This document shows, piece by piece, positions 1 to 6,374 of a stretch of 8,287 nucleotides of DNA. The translations under genes and the position numbers were made by a program. Each line of letters opens with the position of its first letter. Position 1 is the first letter of the stretch. The notes beneath the pieces were generated by a model. It ran no database searches. It was not told the DNA's origin and was given only the letters and a program-made list of their open reading frames with translations. Source of the DNA: Chloroflexota bacterium. Lineage in GTDB: Bacteria > Chloroflexota > UBA4733. The stretch is from NCBI GenBank assembly GCA_025449435.1, contig JANWJO010000152.1, positions 1-8,287 on the forward strand. The letters are read 5' to 3'.

Positions 1-108
1 CCCAACCCAGACACGGTGCCAGACGCGGAGTGGACCACTGCCGAGCGCCGGATTATGGATCGGCCCTACATCGGTAACCGTCCGCTCATCGAGGCGCCAG
101 GGGATTAA
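1..108 (+). CDS. C-terminal end of an unidentified protein (5' partial)
   Basis: Frame 1 is open from the window edge to TAA at 106-108 and gives 35 residues ending in RPLIEAPGD. The tail is hydrophilic and charged (WTTAERRIMDRPYIGNRPL), has no membrane segment, and carries no motif I recognise. A membrane-anchored cytochrome c gene follows 266 bp downstream on the same strand, so this could be the cytoplasmic tail of a respiratory-chain component such as a cytochrome b-type subunit. That is only a neighbourhood guess. The inverted repeat at 124-155 just after the stop fits the end of a transcription unit. Being real coding sequence is likely; the identity is unknown. Confidence 0.6.
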   Translation, partial: PNPDTVPDAEWTTAERRIMDRPYIGNRPLIEAPGD

Positions 109-123
109 CAAACACGAACCCCT

Positions 124-155
124 CCTTCAGGTTCCCCGCTCGGGGAACCTTAAGG
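124..155 (+). terminator. Hairpin after the first gene, probable transcription terminator
   Basis: A nearly perfect inverted repeat begins 15 bases after the stop codon at 108. The core is AGGTTCCCC (129-137) pairing with GGGGAACCT (142-150) around the loop GCTC. It extends through one C/T mismatch into CCTT (124-127) pairing with AAGG (152-155), for 13 base pairs in all. There is no T-run on either strand, so it is not a textbook intrinsic terminator. It could be a pause or RNA-stabilising hairpin, and it would work in both directions. Confidence 0.5.
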
Positions 156-363
156 ACGGAAGAACGGCGGGCAACCGGGCCATCAGCGGGCAGGCAATCA
201 TGCCTCCGGCGCAACCACGACGCTTTGCCAGGCCTGTTGTTCAGGCCGCCTTCAGGGCAGCCCTTCGGTTTTTACGGCGTTGTACCGGATTACCTGGTAG
301 CGTGCCAGGGAGTGCGGGCGGGATGGTAGTCCGGCGTCACTACCGGCCAATCACCCAAAGCTC
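156..363 (+). other. Non-coding leader with several short hairpins upstream of the cytochrome c gene
   Basis: I see no convincing gene between the hairpin at 124-155 and the ribosome binding site at 364. The stretch holds three clean local stem-loops: AGGCA/TGCCT (192-196 with 201-205, loop ATCA), GGCCTG/CAGGCC (231-236 with 242-247, loop TTGTT) and GGTAGT/ACTACC (325-330 with 339-344). It also holds a small AGGG/CCCT hairpin near 254-264, followed by a five-T run (269-273) that resembles a weak attenuator. It may be the 5' leader of the cytochrome c mRNA. I could not match it to a known riboswitch class. Confidence 0.3.
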
Positions 364-370
364 GGAGGGA
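364..370 (+). promoter_or_regulatory. Ribosome binding site of the cytochrome c gene
   Basis: GGAGGGA lies with its GGAGG core six bases ahead of GTG at 375. It decides the start, because no ATG lies in a suitable position in this frame. A second GTG directly follows at 378 and cannot be excluded. Confidence 0.7.
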
Positions 371-374
371 AAGA

Positions 375-1079
375 GTGGTGATCAAGCTTCCGGAATTCCT
401 GCTCGGGGGAGTTGGTGGGGCAATCGTTGCGGTATGGATCGCCACCAGCGCTGTCGCCGCCCCGGCACCGGCCGTACAAGCGGCCGACCCTACTGCCGGA
501 CAATCGGTATTCCAGCAAAACTGCCTCGCATGTCATGGCCAGGACGCAAAGGGTGGACTCAAACTCGGGGATGCAACCGCCGCGGACATCCGCTGGGAAA
601 CGATCGGCCCAGCGTATCACAACGATCCACAACTGGTGGCGAGGGCAATCACCGACGGCTTGGATCAAGATGGCCAGCCACTTGATGATGTGATGCCTCG
701 CTGGAAGGGGAAGCTCAGCGACGCTCAGGTTGCCAATGTGGTTGCCTATCTTCAGACCCTTACCGTGCCAGTAGCGGCCGAGGTGAAGGCGACACCAGTA
801 CACGAAGACGCCACGCCAGAAGCGACAGAAGAAGTTGTGGAGACGAGCGAAGCCTCCTCAGTGATCGCCGCGGCGCGGGCTACAAGCGCTGCGTCAACCA
901 GCGTGGCAACGGAGACAGCAGCAGCACAATCTTCAGCGTCTGCTGTTGCGCCCACGACGTCTCCTGGCACCGGCGGCGGTGGCACGAGTGCCGTGTCAGG
1001 TGGGTGGCTTGCCGCCATTGTAGTGGGGGCCGTCGCCTTGCTTGGCCTCGGCGCGTGGGGCGTTAGACGCCGGTCGTAA
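375..1079 (+). CDS. Membrane-anchored mono-heme c-type cytochrome
   Basis: This 234-residue protein is a class I cytochrome c that should carry electrons on the outer face of the cytoplasmic membrane. An N-terminal hydrophobic segment (about residues 8-30, ending AVAAPAPAVQA) is a signal peptide or anchor. The heme domain spans about 38-130. C50 and C53 of CLACH attach heme, H54 is the proximal ligand, and M107 in DDVMPRW is the likely distal ligand. Residues 115-130 (SDAQVANVVAYLQTL) form the usual C-terminal helix. A stalk rich in Ala, Ser, Thr and Glu follows (about 131-208), then a second membrane segment (211-228) and the basic tail RRRS. The start is GTG behind a good ribosome binding site. 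A strong terminator follows, so it is probably transcribed alone or as the last gene. The partner enzyme is not visible; heme binding is certain by motif, the exact role is not. Confidence 0.9.
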   Translation: MVIKLPEFLLGGVGGAIVAVWIATSAVAAPAPAVQAADPTAGQSVFQQNCLACHGQDAKGGLKLGDATAADIRWETIGPAYHNDPQLVARAITDGLDQDGQPLDDVMPRWKGKLSDAQVANVVAYLQTLTVPVAAEVKATPVHEDATPEATEEVVETSEASSVIAAARATSAASTSVATETAAAQSSASAVAPTTSPGTGGGGTSAVSGGWLAAIVVGAVALLGLGAWGVRRRS

Positions 1080-1123
1080 CACAGGGCTGAACGCCTGCGC
1101 TAGTAGACCAGCGCATCTCACTC

Positions 1124-1177
1124 CACCACCTCGCTCCCCTCAGTGCCAGAGGGGGGAGTGAGGTGGTGCCCCCTTTT
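1124..1177 (+). terminator. Intrinsic terminator of the cytochrome c gene
   Basis: A 16-bp stem pairs CACCACCTCGCTCCCC (1124-1139) with GGGGAGTGAGGTGGTG (1153-1168). The only imperfection is one G.U pair, and the loop is 13 bases. CCCCC and then TTTT (1174-1177) follow. It lies 45 bases after the cytochrome c stop codon and is the clearest terminator in the window. Confidence 0.85.
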
Positions 1178-1299
1178 GCTCCCAACAGGCTCTCCGCGGG
1201 TGTGCTGCGATCGGTTATGGGCGCTTGAGTCACCCGCTACGCTATGGAACACATGCACGGCGCTGCTCGTTAAACAGCGAAACGAAAGGCTGTGGGCAG

Positions 1300-1905
1300 A
1301 TGCGTGAGCCGGTATCCCGTCAGCTATGCGCTTGGGTCGTGATGACTATGCTGGTGCTCACCGCTTGCGGTGCCGGCAGCAGTGGAGCCGCGATCACATC
1401 GGCCACAGTGGCTACGACGGCGGCCACCACTGCGATTAGCGTCACTTCGGCCCTGCAACCCACTTTCACGCCCACCGTCGCTCCCACCGCGACCGTGGTC
1501 ATTGCGCCGTCCGCCACACCAACGGCGGTTGCAACACCAGGGGCGTCTGCCACAGCAACGCCTGTGCCAGCGCCTGGCGGACTGTTCTCTGCACCCGGCA
1601 TCACCAACGCCGATCTGGGTAAGACGCTGCACTACAAGGTGGGCGATACGTTCTCGCTGGCGCTGCGTGCCATGCCAGGTTACAACAACTGGATGGTGGA
1701 ACCGATCGATACAGCAGTGCTCGCAGCCATTCCCAATCCGGCAGCTGCCGCGATACGTGGTATGACGCTGCGGGCATTCCGGGCGCTGGCGCCAGGCCAG
1801 GTGGTGATCCGTGCCACCAGCAGTCCCGATTGCCAGTCGTCGCCACAGGCGGCATGCCCGGCGAACATCCTGCAGTTCAACGTCACTGTCGTGGTTGGTG
1901 GCTAG
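1300..1905 (+). CDS. Secreted lipoprotein with a Thr/Ala/Pro-rich stalk and a small beta-rich domain (chagasin/I42-like?)
   Basis: Taking ATG at 1300 gives 201 residues and a textbook lipoprotein signal: a basic start (MREPVSRQ), a hydrophobic core (AWVVMTMLVL) and the lipobox LTAC with C23 as lipidated cysteine. The frame is open upstream to TTG at 1225, but that would bury the signal behind 25 polar residues. Residues about 24-95 are a low-complexity Ala/Thr/Pro/Val stalk. The C-terminal domain (about 104-199) reads like a small beta sandwich: VGDTFSLAL, then PGYNNW, then FRALAPGQVVIRA and a final strand QFNVTVVV. This order resembles the chagasin-type cysteine protease inhibitors (MEROPS I42), but their NPTTGY, GxGG and RPW loops are absent or strongly altered. 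C178 and C186 could form a disulfide. I am sure of the lipoprotein, not of an inhibitor function. Confidence 0.75.
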   Translation: MREPVSRQLCAWVVMTMLVLTACGAGSSGAAITSATVATTAATTAISVTSALQPTFTPTVAPTATVVIAPSATPTAVATPGASATATPVPAPGGLFSAPGITNADLGKTLHYKVGDTFSLALRAMPGYNNWMVEPIDTAVLAAIPNPAAAAIRGMTLRAFRALAPGQVVIRATSSPDCQSSPQAACPANILQFNVTVVVGG

Positions 1906-1957
1906 ATGGGACGGACCCCACCACCTTCCCCTCCCTAGCTTGCTGCGGGTGCATGAC

Positions 1958-1984
1958 CCGGGTGCCCTTTGGGCGAGCACCCGG
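1958..1984 (+). terminator. Hairpin downstream of the lipoprotein gene, possible terminator
   Basis: CCGGGTGC (1958-1965) pairs perfectly with GCACCCGG (1977-1984). The 11-base loop starts CCTTTGGG and may fold a little further. It lies about 50 bases after the lipoprotein stop codon and upstream of the dehydratase promoter. No T-run follows, so termination is only presumed from position. Confidence 0.4.
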
Positions 1985-2027
1985 CGCGGCTGGGGGTGAG
2001 GTTTGGTCGTGACTCCCTCCCGGTGAA

Positions 2028-2056
2028 TTGACCGGCTCCCGTCTCTCGCATAGCAT
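2028..2056 (+). promoter_or_regulatory. Sigma-70-type promoter of the sugar-acid dehydratase gene
   Basis: A -35 box TTGACC (2028-2033, five of six consensus bases) and a -10 box TAGCAT (2051-2056, four of six) are separated by exactly 17 bases. Transcription would start near 2063, leaving a short leader of about 32 bases with a purine-rich ribosome binding site AAAGGGGA (2081-2088) seven bases or so before ATG at 2095. This is the best promoter match I found in the window, but it was found by eye in a GC-rich genome. Confidence 0.5.
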
Positions 2057-2094
2057 CGCTACCGCAACACCAAGCGAGAGAAAGGGGAATTGCG

Positions 2095-3231
2095 ATGCGC
2101 GTGGTAGACATTCGCACCTACATCACCTGGGGCGAGCCGCGCAACTGGGTGTTTGTGAAAGTCCTCACCGACACGGACCTCTATGGCTGGGGCGAGGCCA
2201 CGCTCGAGGGCAAGGAAGATATTGCGCGTGCCGCCGTGCATGCCCTGGGGGCGAGCCTGATCGGCAAAGACCCCACCGAAGTTGAGCTGCACTGGCAAGC
2301 GCTGTACCGGCACGGTTTCTGGCGAGGTGGCATCGTGCTTAACACGGCGCTCGCCGCGCTCGACCAAGCGCTGTGGGACATTCGGGGCAAAGCCTGGAGG
2401 GTCCCGGTGTACCGGCTGCTAGGTGGCCCCACGCGCCGCAAGGTGCGTCTGTACACGCACGTCGGCATCTATAACCCGGCGGAACTGGAAGCCGACGCCC
2501 AACGCGACATCGCCGACGGGTTCACCGCGCTGAAAACCGGCGCCTGGGCCGGTGACGCCCACCTGCCCGAGGCGGAGCAGATCGCTCGGTTCGCCGAGCG
2601 CGTGGGGCGCTTGCGCCAGGTGTCTGGGCCAAGCATCGACCTGATGATCGACAACCACGGTCGCAGCCGCCCCAGCACCGCCACCCGGCTCATGGAAGCG
2701 CTGCAACCGTTCAACCTGTACTGGCTGGAAGAGCCCACCCAACCCGACGACATCGAGGCGCTCGCACGGGTGCGCGCGAGCGGTCCGCGCATGGACCTGG
2801 CCACTGGCGAGCGCCTGTACGATAAGTGGCAGTTCGTGCCACTGCTCGAACGCCGTCTGGTGGACGTGATCCAGCCCGACTTGTGCCACGCCGGTGGCAT
2901 CACCGAGTGCAAGAAGATCGCTGCGCTGGCCGAAGCCTACTACGTACAGGTGGCGCCGCACACGCCCCAGGGCCCAGTGTCCACCGCCGCCTCCGCGCAC
3001 CTCGCGCTCAGCATCCCGAACTTCCAAATCTTGGAATTCGTGCGCTCCGCACCCTTCCGCGACCGCGTGCTGCGCGACCCCTGGCAAGTGCATGCCGGCC
3101 ACTTAGAGGTTCCCGACATGCCAGGATTAGGCGTTGACCTCGACGAGGATGCACTGGCGGCCAGTCCGCCCCGGCCGGTGGGTGTGCCCCTCGGTGCTTG
3201 GGCTGCCGATGGCAGCGTGGCCGATGTGTAG
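2095..3231 (+). CDS. Enolase-superfamily sugar-acid dehydratase, galactonate dehydratase-like
   Basis: This 378-residue cytoplasmic enzyme belongs to the mandelate racemase/muconate lactonizing group of the enolase superfamily. It should remove water from an aldonate to give a 2-keto-3-deoxy sugar acid. The N-terminal capping domain covers about residues 1-115 and the barrel about 120-350. Magnesium ligands are D186, E212 and E239. H188 lies in DNHGR, and D262 (IQPD), H289 (APHTPQGP) and E314 (ILE) complete the active site. From memory, these line up with D183, H185, E209, E235, D258, H285 and E310 of E. coli DgoD at a constant offset of 3 to 4, and the segments IQPDLCHAGGITEC and GERLYDKW are very DgoD-like. 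Length matches the family. It converges on the minus-strand hydrolase gene. The exact substrate is not fixed by the sequence, so no symbol is given. Confidence 0.9.
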   Translation: MRVVDIRTYITWGEPRNWVFVKVLTDTDLYGWGEATLEGKEDIARAAVHALGASLIGKDPTEVELHWQALYRHGFWRGGIVLNTALAALDQALWDIRGKAWRVPVYRLLGGPTRRKVRLYTHVGIYNPAELEADAQRDIADGFTALKTGAWAGDAHLPEAEQIARFAERVGRLRQVSGPSIDLMIDNHGRSRPSTATRLMEALQPFNLYWLEEPTQPDDIEALARVRASGPRMDLATGERLYDKWQFVPLLERRLVDVIQPDLCHAGGITECKKIAALAEAYYVQVAPHTPQGPVSTAASAHLALSIPNFQILEFVRSAPFRDRVLRDPWQVHAGHLEVPDMPGLGVDLDEDALAASPPRPVGVPLGAWAADGSVADV

Positions 3232-3323
3232 GGGTAGCAGGTACGGTTCCACCCCAACAAGCTCTTACTTTTCCCACAATTCCATCGAGCGGTCACGCAG
3301 GTTGCCTCCCGCCAGGGGGACCG

Positions 3324-3344
3324 GGTGCATGCCCTGGGGGCACC
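3324..3344. terminator. Weak hairpin in the convergent intergenic region, possible shared terminator
   Basis: The 132-base gap between the convergent dehydratase and hydrolase genes (3232-3363) contains GGTGC (3324-3328) pairing with GCACC (3340-3344). An adjoining G-rich/C-rich part may extend the stem. No T-run follows on either strand. A bidirectional terminator is expected at this position and this is the best candidate, but the stem is short. I see nothing else in the gap. Confidence 0.25.
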
Positions 3345-3363
3345 TGACGCGGGGTCGTATCAC

Positions 3364-4977
3364 CTAGCTCGCGGGTTGGGGCACCATGGCGGCGCTGGGT
3401 ACCAGCGCACTCTTCTTGAGTAAGTCGCCGACGAGCACGCGCACCACGCTGCCTGGTGCGGGCATGCCGGCCACCGGCGAGGTCCAGTGCTGGAACACCA
3501 CGCGCTGGAAGCGTTGCACCACGAATGGCCCGTGTTGCTGCGGCTGCGATTCCGGCAGGCCGTAGCGGTTGACTGCCGTGTTGACGGACCCTGCCGAGAA
3601 GTATGCCGCCCGGATAGCGCTATCGGTGAGCCAGTTCAGCCGGGTTTGCTCTGCCAGGGCAAAGTTGCCGCCGGAACCGTCGTCGAGCACCGGCTGCGGG
3701 ATGCTGTCGGCGACCAGCAATTGGTCGTCATCACCGGCGGTCGTGAACCAGTCCATGGAGTTGGCCAGGATGGCGTGCCCCATGTCGGGCCGCCATTGCA
3801 GCACGGCTCCTTGCAACAACTGATAGGTAAACCCGCCCATCTGGAAGCGCTGAGAGGCTGGATAGCCGAGCGCATTGACGCCGCCCAGCGCCTGGAAGTC
3901 GCTGTAAAACGTCATGCCGCCATCATCCGAGATGGTATAGCCACCCTGGCCGCCGCCGGCCTGCGGATAGAACGCGGAGTGTGGTGCCGAAGTACTGGCA
4001 GCGCTCATCGTTTGCCGGTACTGGTCGCTCATCTGGCGAGTGAGGGTGAGGTACTGGTTGCCGTAAGTCTGGCTCGGCTCGATTTGCGTTCCCTCGAACC
4101 ACTCGTTCCAGGAGGTGATGCTAATCAAATCAGGATGCGTCGCGATGGCCCCTTGCCACACGCTGGTATAGTAGGCGCCATTTTGACGGGGAACCACAAA
4201 CCCGGCACTGCCGCGCAAGCGGGTGTCGTCGTTGCCGGGCATCACCGTGGCCATCCAGGCTTTGCCGGGCACGGCGCGGACCCAGCGGGAGAACTTCGCC
4301 AGTTGCCCGGCAGGGTCGGACGCCCACGCGATGGAGAACGGGTGCATGCCGTCGAACACCTGCAGGTACGACATGTCGATGCCTTCGCCCATCCAGAAGT
4401 CGTTGTGGTTGGGGTCCACCTTGCCCAGGATCGACTGCCAGGTGCCGATGCTGAAGTTGCTCACGTGGTACACGGCGAAAAACGGCTTGCCCTGGAACCG
4501 GAACCAGGCGGGGTCGCTGGTGTAGCGCTGTAAGTACTGCAAGTCGTTCTGCAAGTCCGTGGCGTTGGTAATCAGGTTCAGGTCGACGTAGGCGGTCACG
4601 TGGAAACCGGTCTTGTGGGCGATGCTGAGCAGTGTTTGCAAGTTGTGGTCCACGCCGTCGGCCGTGGGGCTGTACCAATCCACCTCGAAGGCGTCGATGC
4701 CGGCTTGCTGGGCCTCGGCCACCTGCTTCGCGATGACAGTGGGGTCGCCCGAGTTATACAGCGGCGACGGTAGGTCCGACATCTTGGCGGGGTCGAAACT
4801 GCTGGGGGCCCACCAGGCGTAGTACACGGCGAGCACCGGGGCGCTGGGAGCGCTCGCTGCCGCCGTGCGTGCGGGGATCGCTGCGCCGAGCAAGGCAGCA
4901 ATTACTACGGTCCAGATCAACCAGAGGTGCCGGGACCAGCTCACCGGAGTGCCAAGAGTGCCTGACATCGTTTCCAT
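3364..4977 (-). CDS. Secreted GH99/GH71-like glycoside hydrolase with a Chloroflexota-type C-terminal repeat module
   Basis: Counting from ATG at 4977, the protein has 537 residues. Residues about 13-42 (SWSRHLWLIWTVVIAALLG...ARTAAASA) form a signal peptide, so it is exported. Residues about 47-322 form a TIM barrel of the GH99/GH71-like (WbsX-type) endo-glycosidase group: VLAVYYAWWAP opens it, AGIDAFEVDWY and KPFFAVYHV are inner strands, and SWNEWFEGTQIEPS (about 289-302) is the hallmark near the end. The related characterised enzymes cleave mannose- or glucose-containing polysaccharides. The rest (about 346-537) carries LGGVNALGYPAS, LQGAVLQWRPDMGHA and RYGLPESQPQQHGPFVVQRFQR, a module common in Chloroflexota exported proteins and perhaps used for surface or glycan binding. 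The frame is open to GTG at 5061, but that adds 28 polar residues ahead of the signal; ATG at 4968 is also possible. Barrel family fairly sure, substrate unknown. Confidence 0.82.
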   Translation of the reverse strand: METMSGTLGTPVSWSRHLWLIWTVVIAALLGAAIPARTAAASAPSAPVLAVYYAWWAPSSFDPAKMSDLPSPLYNSGDPTVIAKQVAEAQQAGIDAFEVDWYSPTADGVDHNLQTLLSIAHKTGFHVTAYVDLNLITNATDLQNDLQYLQRYTSDPAWFRFQGKPFFAVYHVSNFSIGTWQSILGKVDPNHNDFWMGEGIDMSYLQVFDGMHPFSIAWASDPAGQLAKFSRWVRAVPGKAWMATVMPGNDDTRLRGSAGFVVPRQNGAYYTSVWQGAIATHPDLISITSWNEWFEGTQIEPSQTYGNQYLTLTRQMSDQYRQTMSAASTSAPHSAFYPQAGGGQGGYTISDDGGMTFYSDFQALGGVNALGYPASQRFQMGGFTYQLLQGAVLQWRPDMGHAILANSMDWFTTAGDDDQLLVADSIPQPVLDDGSGGNFALAEQTRLNWLTDSAIRAAYFSAGSVNTAVNRYGLPESQPQQHGPFVVQRFQRVVFQHWTSPVAGMPAPGSVVRVLVGDLLKKSALVPSAAMVPQPAS

Positions 4978-4991
4978 CCGCACAACGTACC

Positions 4992-5003
4992 CGAGGCGCC
5001 TCG
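4992..5003. promoter_or_regulatory. 12-bp perfect palindrome upstream of the hydrolase gene
   Basis: CGAGGCGCCTCG is a perfect palindrome 14 bases ahead of the preferred ATG of the hydrolase (minus strand, 4977). It could be an operator or part of an RNA hairpin in the leader. In GC-rich DNA a 12-bp palindrome can arise by chance, and it would be coding if the upstream GTG were the true start. Confidence 0.2.
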
Positions 5004-5122
5004 TAGCGCCCAATCGCGTAGGAGTGTGCACAAGGCAGTGCCGTTCGCCGGGCTGGGTCACGCCGTGGCATAGGAAAGAAAGTGCTAAATGGCATGGCCC
5101 AGTTGTGGCGAGTGCGGCCTGG

Positions 5123-6112
5123 CTACACGATCGGCGGGATAGCTCCCACCGACAGTTCGCCGCCGCCAGAGGCGTCCGGTAGTGTGGGCATCAATGCTGC
5201 TAGTGCTTGCCAGTGGGCCTCGGGGATGGGTGTGGTGGCGGCCTGCACGTCTTCTTCTACCTCTTGCCGGGTGCGCGGCCCTACCAGCGTGGTGGCGAAA
5301 CGCGTTTCACGCAGGCAGAATTGGACGGCCAGGGCACGCAGGTCGATGCCGCGCTCGCGGCTCCACTGCCACAGGCGCGTGGCGCGGATCGTGTCGTTGG
5401 TACGGACGGCGGAGGCCACGAAGGCGGCGCGCAGGCGCATGACTTCCTGAGGGTCCACGCCGGCCAGCAGCCCTTGTTGGAACGGTGAGGCGTTGATCGC
5501 CCCGATGTGCTGGGCTTGGGTGATCTCCAGCAATGCCATGGATGTGGTGCGCAGCAGGTTGTAGTCGTAGGGCAGTTGCACCACATCGAACCGGCCAGTG
5601 GCGAGCGCGAGCCGCTGATGGGCATGATTTTGCACGCCCAGGCCGATGGCGCGGACGACCTGCTGGCTCTTGAGGCGCTCCAGAGTGTCGAGCGCGCCGC
5701 CGCGAGCCAGCACGGGCGCCATGTCCTCGGGGTCGTGTACCAGCAGCACGTCGATCACGTCGGTACCAAGCACGCGCAGGCTCTGCTCCACGCTCCACTG
5801 CACCGCCGCTTCGGAAAAGTCACCGGGCCGTTCGGGGTGAGTACCCACCTTTGTGGCGAGGCGTACCCGCGCGCGCCAGGGCCCCGCTAGCGCCAGGCCG
5901 GTACGCCGCTCGCTCAGGCCCTGGCGGTAGCTCGGTGCGGTATCGATGTAGTTCATGCCGTGCTCGATGGCGGTGTGGACGGCGTCCACAGCGGCGGCAT
6001 CGCGCTCTTCGAGCGATAAGTCAGGAGCCTCGCCGATCCAGCCGGTGCCCAGCCCCAAGGCGCCGACCACGAAGCCGGTGCGCCCGAGCGTCTGCTGCGC
6101 AATCACGGTCAT
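5123..6112 (-). CDS. Aldo/keto reductase, aldose 1-dehydrogenase-like
   Basis: This 329-residue cytoplasmic NAD(P)-dependent oxidoreductase has the full aldo/keto reductase tetrad: D57 and Y62 in NYIDTAPSY, K88 in LATKVG and H126 in DVLLVHDPED. The N-terminal LGRTGFVVGALGLGTG strand pair is typical. The middle part (GRFDVVQLPYDYNLLRTTSMALLEITQAQHIGAINASPFQQGLLAG) resembles the D-threo-aldose 1-dehydrogenase / L-fucose dehydrogenase / pyridoxal 4-dehydrogenase branch. There the enzymes oxidise a free sugar to its lactone. SxxT cofactor-tail binding is suggested by TTLVGPRTRQEVEED (274-288). The start at ATG 6112 has GGGAGGGA about ten bases upstream. The neighbours (lactonase-like amidohydrolase, aldonate dehydratase) support a sugar-oxidising role. 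The family is certain, the substrate is not. Confidence 0.9.
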   Translation of the reverse strand: MTVIAQQTLGRTGFVVGALGLGTGWIGEAPDLSLEERDAAAVDAVHTAIEHGMNYIDTAPSYRQGLSERRTGLALAGPWRARVRLATKVGTHPERPGDFSEAAVQWSVEQSLRVLGTDVIDVLLVHDPEDMAPVLARGGALDTLERLKSQQVVRAIGLGVQNHAHQRLALATGRFDVVQLPYDYNLLRTTSMALLEITQAQHIGAINASPFQQGLLAGVDPQEVMRLRAAFVASAVRTNDTIRATRLWQWSRERGIDLRALAVQFCLRETRFATTLVGPRTRQEVEEDVQAATTPIPEAHWQALAALMPTLPDASGGGELSVGAIPPIV

Positions 6113-6184
6113 GCGCTACGTCCCTCCCTGCACGTATGGGTTTGGAGGCAGAGTATGGCATGGGGTGAATGGGAAGCGCTGCGC

Positions 6185-6367
6185 TTAGGGCTCGTGAACC
6201 ATCGCGCGAATGTCTTTCAGCAGCCGGTACAGCACGAAGGGCTGGGTAGGAACCGCCTCGAAGCCAAGATGTTCATAAAAGCGCTTTGCCGCTTCATCCT
6301 TCGCGTGTACCGCGACAGCGCGCACGCCGATGATGCCGGCTGCTTGCCTGGTGGGCGTTTTGCCCGC
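6185..6367 (-). pseudogene. C-terminal remnant of a GNAT acetyltransferase (TacT-like toxin family)
   Basis: On the minus strand a 60-residue open frame runs from just after TGA (6368-6370) to TAA (6185-6187), without a usable start codon at its beginning. It reads QAAGIIGVRAVAVHAKDEAA, then KRFYEHLGFEAVPTQPFVLY, then RLLKDIRAMVHEP. This is the last third of GNAT enzymes of the type paired with DUF1778 antitoxins. Intact members are about 160-175 residues, so roughly 100 N-terminal residues are gone, including much of the acetyl-CoA site. The tyrosine of the FYE motif (residue 31 here), catalytic in TacT toxins, is retained. The fragment begins seven bases after the amidohydrolase stop codon, which looks like a deletion or insertion junction. 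No antitoxin gene is present. It is almost certainly inactive. Confidence 0.75.
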
Positions 6368-6374
6368 TCAGGCG

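Noticed and set aside
156..363. Riboswitch (for example cobalamin type) in the leader of the cytochrome c gene
   Set aside because: The hairpins are real, but I could not find the conserved core sequences of any riboswitch class by eye.
200..685. 161-residue plus-strand open frame overlapping the cytochrome c gene
   Set aside because: It is Arg/Gly/Pro-rich without any family signal, has no convincing ribosome binding site, and overlaps the clear CxxCH protein in another frame.
1225..1299. TTG start at 1225 extending the lipoprotein by 25 residues
   Set aside because: It would place a polar, Cys-containing stretch ahead of a perfect lipoprotein signal peptide. ATG at 1300 fits better.
1324..1980. 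218-residue minus-strand open frame opposite the lipoprotein gene
   Set aside because: Its composition (Arg, Cys, His, Gly) is typical of an antisense shadow in GC-rich DNA, while the plus strand has a full lipobox and domain.
2419..3102. 227-residue minus-strand open frame opposite the dehydratase
   Set aside because: The plus strand carries all active-site residues of the enolase superfamily; this frame has no recognisable motif.
3487..4533. 348-residue plus-strand open frame opposite the GH99-like gene
   Set aside because: It is an antisense shadow; the minus strand has a signal peptide, the WNEWFEG motif and the repeat module.
4978..5061. GTG start at 5061 extending the secreted hydrolase by 28 residues
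   Set aside because: The extension is polar and Arg-rich, has no clear ribosome binding site, and would push the signal peptide inside the protein. It is kept as an alternative only.
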